This document shows, piece after piece, positions 1-14,127 of a stretch of DNA of 64,000 bases; position 1 is the stretch's first letter; the number at the start of each line of letters is the position of its first letter. Under the pieces are notes generated by a model. It was not told the DNA's origin and did not search any database. It was given only the letters and a program-made list of their open reading frames with translations. The translations under genes were made by a program, and so were the position numbers. The stretch covers positions 1,526,001 to 1,590,000 of the forward strand of contig NC_060975.1 of assembly GCF_910589235.1 (NCBI RefSeq). Direction: 5' to 3'. Source of the DNA: Vespa crabro. Lineage: Eukaryota; Arthropoda; Insecta; Hymenoptera; Vespidae.

Positions 1-341
1 CAAATATCTTGTAAATGAATGATAGTGATAATTGTATATGTACAATTTATCCTTGAACCGTATTAACTTCAATGGTGCAAAGGAAAGATAATACTGCTCA
101 TAAACCTTGGTTTACAAGATTAAGATAGTAAGACATGTTTTTACTCTGTCATTATTCCTATTAATAACTAACTACATTTGTATCCAACTCTGTTTTTTGA
201 ATTTTTTATTTAATGTTTGATTAATATACTTTGTTTTCTTAATATCTGTAAGTTATTTCTGTGAATGTGTTTTAATTATAATAAAGACAAATAAATATAT
301 TTTTTTTTTTTCATTATTTAATATTGTAATTTTTTCAACAG

Positions 342-834
342 GATTTAAGGGGGTATACCAAGGTGTTATGCCTACTATTTTGAAACAAGGTTCTAATCAA
401 GCAATTCGATTTTTTGTAATGGAAACATTAAAAGACTGGTATAGAGGTGGTGACAATACTAAAAATGTTCCTAAAGTTGTTGTTGGTGCATTTGGTGTCT
501 GTGCTGGAGCAGCTTCAGTTTTTGGAAACACTCCTATTGATGTTGTAAAAACTAGAATGCAAGTATGTAACAATTTTGTCCACTGTCTTTTTTTATTTAA
601 TTATTTCACAATTATATAAATTTTCAATACAATATTTCTCCTTTATTCCAGGGTTTGGAGGCATCGAAATATAAAAGTAATATAGATTGCGTTATTCAAG
701 TTTGGAAAAAAGAAGGTCCATTTGCTTTCTATAAAGGCACTATTCCAAGATTAAGCAGAGTATGTTTGGATGTTGCTATAACATTTATGATTTATGATTC
801 ATTTATGGATCTGTTTAACAGTGTTTGGCCATGA
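342..834 (+). CDS. sea: Mitochondrial tricarboxylate (citrate) carrier, last two exons (partial)
   Basis: Inner-membrane carrier of the SLC25A1 family, which exports citrate from mitochondria to supply cytosolic acetyl-CoA. Only the 3' end is in the window: exons 342-562 and 652-834, joined after a codon-complete CAA (AG acceptors at 340-341 and 650-651, GT donor at 563), with stop TGA at 832-834. Visible are the stretch 'LKQGSNQAIRFFVM', the glycine-rich 'GAASVFGNTPIDVVKTRMQ' (carrier signature P-x-[DE]-x-x-[KR]-x-[RK], here PIDVVKTR) and the end of the third repeat, 'FYKGTIPRLSRVCLDVAI'. These are strongly characteristic of citrate carriers as opposed to other SLC25 members. The N-terminal half, with the first two repeats, lies upstream of the window. 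Drosophila calls this gene scheggia (sea); the symbol is transferred by family recognition. Confidence 0.93.
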
Positions 835-2070
835 GAAAATTTGCATTTATAGAATTTTTATTTCTTTATATTATCGTGAGTGATATATCATGTAAATCTT
901 ATGAGCATGTTTGCGTAATGTGTTCGTACAGTAATGATTGAATTTTCTTTTTTATAGTAAATTAATTATTGTTTAGAGATATAGTTTATTAAATTCGTAA
1001 ACTTTTTTGTTTTACGCATTGATAATTCGATATATTTTAGTAAAAAATAGAATATCTACTACATTTACTGCACAAAATACATTTATATATTTATATATAT
1101 ATTATATATATATATATATATAAACCAGACATATATTATAGCACAAAGTTATATTAATTTAAAGAAGATATATATTTTACATTCAATACGCGCATTGTAT
1201 TTGAAATATATTAGAGAAAATATTATACAATGATAGTTTAAATAATTCATAAACATTCCATGATATTAATACACATGTACTTATGTGCGTATGATTATAT
1301 TGTAAAAATATCTGTGCCAGAAAAAAATGATATGTATGTTTAAATAGAGAATTTATATGCATATATAATTAATTTTATAAGTATATGCACAGTTTTATAC
1401 TTAGAGAAAATGTTTCAAGATGTATTAAATAATGTATATATAATTGAAAGTTAGTTTTACAGAAAACGTAAACTTCAACGAAATAAAAGAGATTAAAACT
1501 TTGCATAAATGACGCAAATGTATTTAATAAAGCTTCAGATATTGATATTTCACCATTAACATTTTGATTGTAATATATTACAATTATCAATTAAAATAAT
1601 AATGCCTTATTATATAAGAATTATACTGTTTAGCAAATATAATCGGATATGCCACATGAGATATCTATGTTATTTTCTATTATGTACAAAACTTATTTAC
1701 ATATTATTATATCAATATTTCTAAATGATATTGTCTATGTAGATGTACATAAAATAACCTTCAATCAGTTTACTATAAGTATATTTACAAATGTGATGAA
1801 ACACTTCCTGTTTTGATTATACTTGCTAATTGTTGGAATTTAAATAATTTAAAAAAGCTTAAAGTATATAAAGAATCAATGGAGATTACAAAAAAAAGTT
1901 AAAAAGTAGTAGGAAGGAAATTATATTATATATTAAAGATGTATGTGTAAGATTCCAATTTTCTACGCGCTCTTCTTACAGATGGGGACTTATATTTTAC
2001 ATTCATAAAACAGCCACACATACATGAAGTATTGGTAAACTGTATACACAAGTAACGAAGAGGGGTCCGA
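835..2070. other. AT-rich 3' UTR / intergenic stretch without a gene
   Basis: About 1.2 kb of very AT-rich sequence after the citrate carrier stop. It probably contains the carrier 3' UTR; an AATAAA lies near 1526, although nearer cleavage sites cannot be excluded. A TA dinucleotide run sits near 1083-1122. The short open frames here are low complexity and look like chance. Confidence 0.6.
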
Positions 2071-2079
2071 AAAAGTAGA

Positions 2080-2470
2080 GGGGAGCATAGATGCAGACAG
2101 TGCCGGCCCCACTCTGGGCCCAAGGGAGAACCCCCCACATTCCAAGATGGCTGTGCCTAAGGAATGCAGTGGGTGCCCCCCTAAGACGCCTTCCTCCCTT
2201 CTTTTTTATTAATCGGATCAATTTATCGAGTCTAGAGAAAAGAAGACTTCAGGTACCTAGACGAAATAGTGAAGTATACGCGATTACGATTAAAGAAATA
2301 AGTAATTAGAAAAAAATTGATCGTACGTTAAATGTAAACGAGAAAAGAGAGGAAAGTGCGAGAAAGACTAGAAAGGACCTTACGTATTAAAGCCCGAAGC
2401 CTTATCTAATGGAGCTCGTTTGCGGCAGATAATGCCCATGCAGGAGGATGTTCCCGGCTCGTCTTAAGCA
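2080..2470 (+). promoter_or_regulatory. GC-rich 5' UTR/promoter island of the TTC28-like gene
   Basis: Composition changes sharply from AT-rich to GC-rich around 2085-2200 and stays mixed up to the proposed start codon at 2471. A YY1-like AAGATGGC element lies at 2144-2151. The region ends in the short coding exon that carries the start codon, so it is read as promoter plus 5' UTR. The exact transcription start is not visible. Confidence 0.5.
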
Positions 2471-5400
2471 ATGTCTCATAGGGATATCTCTGAGGTAATG
2501 ATGTTAGTTTTCTTACACAATTTTTTCTAAATGAAATGCTTTTCTTCCCTTAATTAAATTTTCACCAAATTTTTATTGAATCAATGTTATTTATAATAAC
2601 ATTTATAAATATATAATAAATCATAAAAATTATTTATATATATTTAACTAATATCTCATTATATTCATTTAAATATATTTATTTAAACTAGATATGTTTC
2701 CTTGTATATTTCATTAAAAAAAGTAAATATTATGAATTATATTTTTAATTATTTGTGCATAGCATTTGAGATTGTTTTGATAACTAATTGTATCTTTATT
2801 TATATAGCCAATAATATAACAATATGTAATGAAACTTTAGTTTATATACTTTATTTATATACTTTCATTAGTCTTATTTTATATACTTTATTATATTTAT
2901 TTTATTAAGTTACTTCAATATATATTATAGGTGGAGCCCGAAGGTACGTCGGCCTTGGCCGCTGGATCCAGATCATTATTCCTAGAGACTGTACGGCGTA
3001 GCAATGCAGCATGTCAGAATGGAGATTATGCACTTGCTGCGACTTTATATACTGAAGCCTTGGCCTTGGATCCACTCAGTCATGTATTATATTCCAACAG
3101 ATCAGCTGCACGATTAAAAATGGGCTTATTTGCCCTTGCCCTTCAAGATGCTGTAAGGGCTACAGAACTTAGTCCACAATGGCCAAAGGTATGCGTATAT
3201 CCATTTATGCATTTACAACATAAATGGAATCAATAATTTTTCTGTATATTTAGGCATATTATCGCCAAGGTGTTGCTTTACAATGTTTGGGCAGACACGG
3301 GGAAGCCCTTGTAGCATTCAGTACTGGATTAGCTCATGATCCATCCAATTGTCAACTATTATCTGGTTTAGTAGAAGCTTCTTTAAAATCTCCTTTAAGA
3401 CCAACGTTAGAACCAACATTTCAGCAATTGCGGGCAATGAAATTAGATGAATCTTCTTTCGTTGTAATATCTGTTGTTGGTCAAGAACTTCTTGGTGCAG
3501 GACAATATAAAGCAGCTGCTGGTGTATTAGAAGCTGCACTCACAATTGGTTCATGCAGTTTAAAATTAAGGGGTTCCGTTTTTTCTGCCTTATCTAGTGC
3601 ATATTGGGCATTAAATTCTTTAGACAAAGCAATTAATTATATGCAACAAGATTTGGGTAGGTTTGGTGATTAAAAAATATAAAGATATTATTATTCAGTT
3701 ACTATTCATTTGACAAACATTGCTTTTAGGTGTGGCGAGATCTCTAGGAGATACACAAGGTGAATGCAGGGCACATGGAAATTTAGGATCTGCTTATTTT
3801 AGTAAAGGCAGTTACAAGGAAGCTTTAACAGCACATCGATACCAATTAGTTTTGGCTATGAAATGTAAAGATACTCAAGCAGCGGCATCTGCCTTGACAA
3901 GTCTAGGTCATGTTTATACAGCTATTGGTGACCTTCCAAATGCATTAGCTTCACATAAACAATGTGTGCAATTAGTAAAACAAATGGGAGATCGTCTTCA
4001 AGAAGCTCGTGAAATTGGCAATGTTGGAGCAGTTTATCTAGCTATGGGAGAATTTGAAAGTGCTGTAGACTGTCATACGCAGCATTTACGAATAGCAAGA
4101 CGCTTAGGAGATCGCGTAGAAGAGGCAAAGGCATTCAGTAATTTGGGATCATCGCACCACTATTGCAGAAATTTTGGTCAAGCAATGGCTTATCACGAAA
4201 ATGTTTTGAGAATAGCTCAGGAACTAGGGGATAGAGCAATAGAAACAAGAGCTTATGCAGGACTGGGTCATGCTGCAAGATGTGCAGGTGAAATACTTTT
4301 CCGAACGAAACATAATGAGGAAAGCAATGGGGAAGTGAACTTTATTATGTAATTTCTTTCAAATGTATTCTAATGTAGGCGATCTTGCTCAAGCCAAGCT
4401 TTGGCATCAGAGACAACTCGATGTCGCGCTAGCAACAAAAGACAAAGTAGCAGAAGGTCGGGCATGCAGTAATCTAGGAATAGTTTATCAGTTACTTGGT
4501 GAGCATGATGCTGCACTTAAGTTACATCAAGCACATTTGGGTATTGCCCGAGCTTTGGGTGACAGAGCTGGTATGGGCAGGGCCTATGGAAATATTGGAA
4601 ATGCTTACAATGCTTTGGGATATTATGAACAGGCTATTAAATATCATAAGCAAGAATTGACCATAAGTAAAGAGGTAATATTTTTAAATATATTCTGACA
4701 AACTAAAACAAAGTCTATATTTACATAATTATTATTTTTCGTAGGTCAATGATCGTAGTTCGGAGGCAAGCACTCATGGAAATTTAGCAGTAGCATATCA
4801 AGCTGTGCAAGGTCATGAAGCTGCATTGAGACATTACAGAGCACACTTGGCAATAGCTCGTGAATTGAAGGATACAGCTGGTGAAGCATGTGCACTACTT
4901 AATCTTGCTAACTGTTTATCATCACGAGGAAGATTTGAAGAGGCAGTTCCATATTATGAGCATTATCTTATGTTGTCTCAGGAATTACATGATGTAGAAG
5001 GAGAAGCTAAGGCATGCCATTTTTTAGGATATGCACATTATTGTTTAGGGAACCATAGAGAGGCAGTGAGATATTATGATCAAGATTTGGCCTTAGCCAA
5101 AGATTTGCAAGATAAATCTGGAATGGGAAGAGCATATTGTAATTTAGGATTAGCACATTTAGCTTTAGAAAATTTGGATACTGCCTTGGAATGTCAAAAA
5201 TATTATTTGGGTAAGAATACACTATTGGATTATATTTTAAGATCATTTCACCATGGTATATTATAGGATAAACTGAATATTTGTCTACTTAAATGTAGCC
5301 ATAGCCCATATGACCAAACACTTAGCCGGTAAATTTCGGGCTTTGGGAAATATTGGGGATTGTCTTTTACGCCTTGGCGAAGCAGAAGAAGCTATTAAAA

Positions 5401-8400
5401 TGCATCAACGTCAATTAAACTTAGCACGACAAGCAGCTGATCGTAGTTTAGAAGCGGCTGCTTATGGAGCTTTAGGAATTGCTCATAGAGCAACAAAGAA
5501 TCTTGACAAAGCTCTTGGGTTTCATACACAAGAACTTACATTAAGACAAGAAGCTGGTGATTTACGAGGGGAATGTAGAGCTCATGGTAATTTAGGTGCT
5601 GTTCATATGGCATTAGGTCAATACACACATGCTGTTAAGTGTTATCAAGAACAATTAGAAAGAGCAAAGGAATTGGCAGATTCTGGTGTTGAAGCACAAG
5701 CATTAGGTACAAATTAAACAAAAAAACATATTAATAAGATTAATGGTTCAATATAACATTAGTTTTTTACATTTTATAGGAAATTTGGGAATAGCTAGAC
5801 TAAATATGGCTCATTACGAAGATGCAATTGGATATTTTGAACAACAATTAGCAACTTTAGAACCATTGACTACAGGTACATCTTTACTTGACAAAGCTAG
5901 AGCATTGGGAAACTTAGGCGATTGTTATGAAGCCTTGGGAGATCCAGAAGAAGCTATTAAATGTCATGAACAACAATTAGCTGCGGCTATAAAACTAAAA
6001 AGTATAAGAGATCAAGAAAGAGCATATAGAGGTTTAGGAAGAGCTCGCGAAGCATCGGGAAATTTACAAGAAGCTTTAGTTTGTTTTGAAAAAAGATTAG
6101 TAACTGCACACGAAGTCGATAGTCCAGAAGCAAGAGGTGCAGCTTATGGTGATTTAGGTTTGTATTATATTCAATGAAATGTTTCAATAAAATATTTATA
6201 TGCGATCTTAGAATAGAAAATATGTCTTCTATTTTCTTTACAGGTAGAGTACATGCAGCATTAGGAAATCATGAACAAGCTGTTAGTTGTTTGTCACATC
6301 AACTTGCTCTTGCTAGAGGTCTTGGTGATAAAGCTGCTGAAGCTGAAGCTGCTAGTGGATTAGGGGCTGTTCATTTATTAATGGATGATCCTAATTCAGC
6401 ATTGAGACATCATCAGTTAGAACTTTCTATTGCTGAAGGCTTAAATGCTGCTGGATTACAAGCCAGAGCTTGTGCAAATTTGGCTATGACTCAGGAAGCC
6501 CTCGGTCAATATGAGGAGGCAATAAGATTACAAGAACAATCATTAAGCTTAGCTGCTGCAGCTGGAGATCAATTAGCCAGAGCAGCAGCGTTTTCCAGTT
6601 TAGGAAGATTACATCATTTATGTGGTGATTTATCAAGGGCTTTAAGTTATTTACAATCAGGATTATCTTTATCTGAAGGTTTAGGAAGGAGAGAAGAAGC
6701 AGCTAGGTTAAAATATAGACTTGGTCTTGTTCATTGGGAAGCTGGAGAAGCAACAACTTCTGTAGAACATTTGGAAAAGGCTGCAAATCTTTTAGAATCA
6801 TTAGATGGATCATCTTCATCTCTCATTTGTGGACAACCTAGCAAAAACGAGCTATTAACGGAAACGTATAGAATGTTGCAAAAAGTATTGATTAGTTTAA
6901 ATAGAGCAGAGGAAGCATTAAATTGGGCAGAAAGATCTAGACGATCTAGAACTAATTCTTTGGATGATACAGCTCATTATTCAGAAATTATTGACAGACA
7001 AAGAGGAATGATATTGTATTATAGGTATAAATATTAATAGATATTAATATTGCTAATGTGAAAAAAAAATAATAAAAAACTAAAATCTCAAATAAGATAA
7101 ATTTACAATTTTAGTGAAGTGGGTAATGAGCTGCATGCATGGTGTTTAGCTCCAGGTCGAGGACTTTTAAGGTTTCATTCAACAACATTGGACGATGGTA
7201 TGACTTTAGAACAGAAAGTGTTACAAGCTCGTGAAGCACTTTTAGACGAATCCAATGAGCTCGCGGAAGAATCAACAAAAATACCAACGAGAGGGCATCA
7301 TCTTAATGCGAGTTCTTATAGTTTAAGCAGTTTATTTAGCGTTGGCTCTGTTAGTTCACGAGCTGGAAGCGCACGTTGGGGACGAGGAGTTAAGGGACCT
7401 ACATGGCAGTCACCATTGCCGATTCAGTTACTTTATGATTTACTCTTAGCACCATTCGAAGATTTATTGCCTCCTGTTAGAAAGGAACTTATTATGGTGG
7501 TCGAAAAGTCTCTCTATTTGGCACCATTTCCAGCTTTACAATCAAATCCAGGAGAGGATTATTTATGCGAAAGATTTTCTTTATTAATCGTACCATCGCT
7601 TGCAGCTCTTAAGAAAAGATCGAAAACTCCTATGCCCGAAGGTGGTGCTACTGTAGCTGCTCTAGTTGCAGGAAATCCTACTCTTCCAGAGGATATTAGA
7701 GAAGAATATGGATGGCCAGAAAGTGCAGCTTCTACTGAAACAGAATCTGAAATAGTCGCGGAACTTTTAGAAGCACGTGCTCTAATAGGTGAGTACATTA
7801 TAATAAATAAGTGTTCCTTTAGTTAAAATAAGAAAACACACACACACACACACACACATATATGTTCAATTTTTAAGGCGTGGAAGCTACAAGATCAGCA
7901 GTTTTAAGATCTCTACCAGATGCAGAATGTGTACATTTAACTGTACCAGTTTTTTGGAATTCTACTAGTCTAGCACTTACGTCTGATCAATGTGAAGAAG
8001 GAACTGAAAAACCAGCTTATTTGTTAAGTTCTTCGGATATTCTAAAATTACGAATATCTGCTAGATTAGTGGTAATATCCAGTGGTCATTGTTGGAACAG
8101 TACTGAAAACACGGCTCCTTCATCAGACGGGATACAAAATCTTACAAAAGCATTATTAAATGCTGGAGCACAGTGTGTATTAATAGGCATGTGGGCAGTT
8201 CCTCCTACAGCTGGTAGCATTTTATTGCGAGCATTTTATAGTGCCATGTTACAAGGTGCTAGGGCATCAAGAGCTTTAGCTGAAGCAATGCAAACAGTAC
8301 AACATACACGACATTTTGCTCATCCAGCAAATTGGGCAGGATGGTTACTTATTGGAGGAGATGCAAGATTATCAAATAAGGTAGCTCTTATGGGCCAGGC

Positions 8401-10061
8401 GCTAGCTGAATTATTACGTGGAGGACCTGAACAAAGTCGAGATGCTTTACGCGTCACTCTTCACTTAGTAGAAAAATCATTACAAAGAATACATCGTGGT
8501 CAAAAGAATGCCATGTATACGACGCAACGTAGTATTGAAAATAAAGTAGGAACGGCTGCTGGTTGGCGAGAACTTTTAATGTCGGTAGGATTCAGATTTG
8601 AGCCAGCTGGAAATGGTATACCATCTTCTGTATTCTTCCCACAAAGTGATCCTGAAGAAAGATTAACAAGATGTAGTGCTAGCTTACAAGCTCTTCTAGG
8701 ATTAGGACCATCATCATTACATGCTCTAGCTAGGCTTTTGCAGGTAAAAAATAAAATTTCTTAATAAACATAAAGTATTCTATTTATTATAAATATATAA
8801 TATCTATAATATATAGGCCCCGGAAGCGGCAGAAGACGTTATTGCTGCAATGAGAAGAGCTAGTTGTGCAACTGAAGGACAGGAAATCTCTTTACCTGTA
8901 CAAGTTTGGAGAGCACCTGGATCTCATGAATTGTTTGCAAGTTTAGGATTTGATCTTATGGAAGTTGGCCAATCTGAAGTTACTTTAAGAACAGGAAAAC
9001 AAGCTTCGCGTAGAGCCGTGCAATTTGCTTTGCAAGCACTTCTTGCTTTATTTGGTAATAATCCTATTTTACTTGTGTCTTGATATTTAATGTTACAAAT
9101 CTAATGAAACTTTTTTGATATCAGATACACAAGAAGCCCCAAAGAGTCTTAGCATAGATTCTAGCAGTTCGATGGAAAGCTTAGCATCAGTTGCAAATAC
9201 TGAAAAAAATGTTATAGAACGGCCTAGATTAGGAGGAGCGTTTGCAAGTTACGTACGGCATCGTGGAGAACCAGATGGAAAAACTATGGAACCACCAAAT
9301 ATTCCAATAACTATATCTCGTCAACAATGTCAAAGTGGTGGAGGTAAATTGTTATTAATTCTAATTTATATTTACTTATTATTACATTATATTTTCACAA
9401 ATTTCACATGCTTTTTATAGGTGAATCAGATGTGGCTTTTACACCTAGTCCTCCAGTAGCACTTAATTTGAATCATCAAACGCGTATTAGAAATTTATAT
9501 CCTGATCAAAATGTAAGACCAGGATCAAGTTCAAGTAGTTCAGTAACTGATTGGGATAATGGTCATGCTACTGTTTTAAGACGGCAACCGCTGCCACCTT
9601 TACCAACTACTGTATTAGAACGATTAAGTGTTAGAACAGAAGTTGGATCTAACGCTCCAAGAAAGCCACGACATCCTACAACTAATGAAGATATATGTTC
9701 TCAAACTGATTCCACCCAGGCTACAGAAACACATCCACAAAACTTAAGAAATATAGCTACATCTTTAACGAGTTTAACACGCGAATTAACACCTACTATT
9801 TCTGAAGTATACCATGAACGAAATTTAGGATTAGGACTGGCTCCATCTTTATCAAAATTATTGGAAGAAGTGAGTTCTGTGCCTGAAAGAGAAGAAATTC
9901 AAACATCAAGGACAAATCACAATCAAACTCAAAATTGGATACAAAATGATACAGAATTATGTCGGAGGGATGAGGCTGATGGTAGATCTATTGCTGAATC
10001 ACAGTGTAGTGCTACCAGCTCTAACAAAATTCATAGGAAGGCACCACCACCTCCAGTATAA
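2471..10061 (+). CDS. Ttc28: TTC28-like TPR/CHAT-domain protein, complete, 14 coding exons
   Basis: A very long TPR protein of about 2069 aa, orthologous by appearance to vertebrate TTC28, which is linked to midbody assembly and cytokinesis. Coding exons: 2471-2494, 2931-3188, 3254-3656, 3730-4287, 4379-4674, 4745-5210, 5299-5706, 5780-6157, 6244-7024, 7115-7788, 7878-8743, 8817-9054, 9125-9343, 9421-10061; the sum is 6210 nt. The start ATG lies in a 24-nt first coding exon (peptide MSHRDISE) with an in-frame TAA just upstream. Without this exon the frame in exon 2 begins at GTG. Residues about 20-1170 are tandem TPR/TPR-12 repeats with recurrent 'GNLG..Y..LG....A' cores. Residues about 1200-1700 form a CHAT (caspase-like) domain, including 'ALLNAGAQCVLIGMWAVPP' and 'ANWAGWLLIGGDARL'. 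The tail holds 'SLSIDSSSSMESLAS' and ends in proline-rich APPPPV. Protease activity is not established for this CHAT domain. Confidence 0.95.
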
Positions 10062-10098
10062 TTTTTCTTTTATTTATATATTATATTTATAAGTACTA

Positions 10099-10158
<60 letters not shown>

Positions 10159-10879
10159 AGAGAGAGAGAAAGAGATATATATATATATATATAGAGAGAG
10201 AGTAATCCTGGATAATAGTACTGGGTACCAAAGAATGGAACATATTAATTTTAATCAGAGATTATCAAGTTTTTATTAAAATAATATCAAAAAGTTCAAG
10301 ATAATCCAAAATAAACATATTGATTAGATACTTAATTTTGTTTTGGTAGTTGCATGCAAAAAATGTACTATATTATCCTTAAGAATATATAAAGATATAA
10401 AGTTATAGTAAGATTCATTAAGATAATTCACATGCAATACTCGTTTCTAATAACAATTTATTCATTTATATACCTTGATTCATTCATCGTGTTTCAATAT
10501 ACAGTATTGCATTTCCCAGTAATTTATATATAATGCATATATCTTAATTTTGTTCTTTTAGTTAGAATTATTCCACTCAATTGTGTATTTTTTTTTCTTT
10601 TTCTTTTTTCCTATTTTTTTATTTATTTTTTTTTTTTATTTTTTTTTATTTTTTTTTTTTTTTTTATGTAAAATTGTTCTCAAACAACAATTGTGTATTA
10701 TGGAAGAGTTAAGCTATTTTATGCTTTACATTTTTTTTTACAGTATTTTATATAAATAAATTTTGTTATAGAAATTTATTTAAATTATTAATGATCAAAC
10801 CTTCCAAAGATTGGAAAGGAATGTTTTAATATAAATTCATTTCAATAATAAAAAAAATGTACAATTTTTTTAAAGAATG
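10062..10879. other. Convergent 3' region between TTC28 and PTRH2, with microsatellite
   Basis: The 818 bp between two facing stop codons. It holds the TTC28 3' UTR with a GA/TA microsatellite (about 10102-10201), a possible polyadenylation signal AATAAA at 10310-10315, and a T-rich tract around 10586-10668. No open frame of note on either strand. Confidence 0.65.
10102..10201. repeat. (GA)n-(TA)n compound microsatellite
   Basis: About 74 bases of GA with a few AAAG interruptions pass into a short TA run and then back into GA. It begins about 40 bases after the TTC28 stop codon, so it is probably transcribed as 3' UTR. Confidence 0.9.
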
Positions 10880-11878
10880 CTAATAAAGTTTCAAACGCCC
10901 AGTTACTAAGTTTACCAAATGCGCTGGCCCAGGGCCCACTCCACATACAGTTCTACTTCCTGGAGCTACTTGTGTGCGTCCTGCATCTTGTATTACATTT
11001 GTTATTAGACCAGCATCTCTGGCTGCTTTTGCTATTGCTCTTAGTTCATCTTCATTATTCACCTAAACATTATTTTTTCATTAACTACCTTTTTATAATT
11101 ATTGTATAAAAATAACACAATGTGTCTATTTATGTTTTCGGTTAGCGAATTAGATTATATATGTGACATGTATTTGTGCCGAAAAAATATAATAAAGGGA
11201 AAATATTGTTATGTTATATTATATTCATATTATATTTTACTATACATTCACATTATGTTGAAGAATATTATCTAATAAGAATTATATGAGCTCTTATATA
11301 TGAGTTTTAGAGAGCTAAAAAGCATATAACAAATTATACAAATCTATTTACAAAATAGCATTAAACAGAGATGCAAAAAATTGTTTTTCCTTTTGTGAAT
11401 TATTAATTTTTCAATTAAAAAAGTTCATTAAAAATTATAACTGTAATTTTAGTTATAAACGACAATACCTTGACAGTGACTTTTATTTGACCAGAATTTT
11501 CCCAAGCTTTTAAAATAGGTGGATACTTTTGAGCAATTTTATAAGCTGCTACAGCCGCATGTGCACATTGAGCCACAACTTTTCCTTTACCCATTTTTAA
11601 ATCACTTCTTACAACTAATACTAATTTGCAATCTTGGTTATCATCGAACTCTGAATATGCCTAAATAAAATCATTTTGTTTTTAAATAGTTTATTAAATT
11701 TCTTTCATTTTAACAAATAAAGATTTAATATACTTACAATACAATTATCATCTGATACAGATTTTTTATCTATTCGATACATTATTAATTTATATATACA
11801 ATAACCAGCCATGGTACAAATTACAAACCCAATGGTTGTGTCTACACCATTTTTTAGGGGTGATTTTAAAATATCCAT
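10880..11878 (-). CDS. PTRH2: Peptidyl-tRNA hydrolase 2 (PTH2/Bit1), complete, 3 exons
   Basis: Pth2-type peptidyl-tRNA hydrolase, which cleaves the ester bond of peptidyl-tRNA released from stalled ribosomes; the animal protein is mitochondrial-anchored and also known as Bit1. Minus-strand exons are 11738-11878, 11469-11660 and 10880-11062, all joined in phase 0, giving 171 aa. Residues about 14-34 form a hydrophobic N-terminal segment (TTIGFVICTMAGYCIYKLIM), the expected membrane anchor. The catalytic domain shows 'KLVLVVRSDLKMGKGKVVAQ', followed by 'CAHAAVAAYK', then 'DAGLITNVIQDAGRTQVAPG' and the family-typical end 'GVGPGPAHLVNLVTGRLKLY'. The start ATG precedes the anchor directly. It converges with TTC28 and diverges from Sbf. 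Confidence 0.95.
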
Positions 11879-13196
11879 TTTTTACAAAATGCTGTAAAAA
11901 GATACAAAAATATATAAGATTAATACATAAATTCCTTGCTCTTTATCTAATTAAAAAATATTACTTTTTTTTTTTTATACTTGTATAATATTTTTTCTGC
12001 TTCACAAAAATATTGTTTCTATATATTTATGTATATATTATCCTAAGGATAATTTTTAAAATATGTTTTCCAAACGATTTTATGTAAAAGTACAAAATAC
12101 AAAAATGAAAGAATTTTGACAATAAATGATGGAAACAATTAATTTATCAACGTAATATTAATTCAAATTATTTTTACACTCATATTAATACATTTTCTTA
12201 TTCAAATATTAATATATATTATTAAAATGTATTACAATTACACGTTTCAATAAACTAACGTAGCGGTAGGAAATATATTTTGTATAGGTGAACACACATT
12301 GAACGTTTTATATACAAAGTCAAGGAAAGTACAAAATGAGTTTTCATGAAAATTTATTAAAAGTTGATATATTTTTACTTTACATATTAGTAATAAATAA
12401 AAAATTTATAACTATTAGTAATTATAATGTGGTATCTATAATACAAATAAAAATAGATAATCATTCTTAAAACGTTTACTATTTTATATACTTAACGTTT
12501 ATTGGTAGATATATTTTAAATAGATTTAAAATCCACCAATCACGAAGTAAATTTTTTTAAGAAGAAAATGAAAGATATAAGAGAAGAAAGGAAGCATAAA
12601 AAATGAAAAAGCAAGTAGAGATTTGACAGAAACGTTCCTTCTTCCTTGTATATATGATTTTGGTGCGTTCAACATTCATACGCGGTTCAACAAACACTCA
12701 ATGTGGCGCTTGAGTTTGGAAGGTTATGGATTAATACTTCGGGGTGTGGCATCATATCGTGATTTATAAACCGAATAAAATATAATGTGCGTGTAACATT
12801 GAATAAAATAGTTATTCGTTCATGGGATATCTAAGAAGTTGTCTTTAGTTAGTATGTTTCGCGCGTTTTTGTGAAAATTCAATGGACGTTGAACTTACTC
12901 TGCTCAAACGTAAATCATTTTTTGAATAATTTTTTAATAATAAAATCATATATTATAGACCATCAAAGGAACAATTTTTTACTAACATTCGAAGAAAACA
13001 TCATGAATAGTGAAGTGTCTGTGTCATGTTTGTGGAACTTCTTGTTTTGATATATTTCCAAATGAAAAGTTGTTACTTGTTGTTAAGATATATTGATTGC
13101 TATTAAAAAGGATATAGTCCATGAAATCACGTGTATTAAACACTACGTGGGATGTTGGGTCCTATCACCCCCACTCAATCCCACGAATATACCGAA
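11879..13196. promoter_or_regulatory. Divergent intergenic region PTRH2 / Sbf
   Basis: The 1.3 kb between two start codons facing away from each other. Most of it is AT-rich. A less AT-rich block at about 12640-12880 ('acgcggttc', 'gtggcgcttgag') is the best candidate for the core promoters, and the sequence from about 12900 to 13196 is probable Sbf 5' UTR. No coding frame is supported here. Confidence 0.45.
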
Positions 13197-14080
13197 ATGT
13201 CTCGTCTAGCCGACTACTTTGTAGTAGTGGGCTATGATCACGAGAAAGAAAGTAAGATATCGTTATATGCCTATATTTAATATTATAAGAAAGAATACAA
13301 TAATGATGTTAATAATATTATAGGGGGTGGTATTAGTAGTGGGATCATTATACAAAGATTTCCAGAAAAAGATTGGTCTGATACACCATTTATTGAGGGT
13401 ATAGAATGGGTAAGACTTATTATTTATGGGTTTCTTTAGTGGTCTACAACTAATGGTTATTCATTTCATAGTTTTGTCAACCTCAAGGATGGGCTTTATC
13501 AACAGAAAGACAAGAACCACGCTTTTTTGTATCGATATTAACAGATATCGATGCAAATCGTCATTATTGCGCTTGTATGTGTTTCAATGAAACAGTCTCT
13601 ATAATGCCAAGTAAACCTGTAGATGAAGAAGAAGAACCTGTTGATAATGATAGCCGTTCTTTGGTTAGATCAATGCCCTCTATTGCACATCATAGCATTA
13701 TGTATGCTCCTAAATGTCTGGTGCTGGTTTCCAGATTAGATTATATTGAAACTTTTAGGGTATGTAAAAAGTCAAACATCGATAGAGAGTTGATTAAAAG
13801 ATAATATCTAAAAAATGACAAAAAATATTTTTTTCTTAGAACTGTCTTGGCATTATTTACACAGTATATGTAGAAAATCTTGGAATACCATTAGAGACAT
13901 TAGTGGGAAATATATTAGGATGTATACAAGTACCACCTGCAGGAGGACCTCAAGTACGATTTAGTATTGGAGCAAGTGATCGTCAGGCTCTTCAACCACC
14001 AATTAGTCCTTCACTTCCAATAACTCATACTAGTGTAAATCTTTTATTTCAACAATTAGGTAAGAAGAAGCTAGTAATTG

Positions 14081-14127
<47 letters not shown>

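Noticed and set aside
2091..2309. 72-codon frame in the TTC28 promoter island
   Set aside because: Open because of GC-rich composition and lies in the probable 5' UTR; no homology and no splice link to the TTC28 frame.
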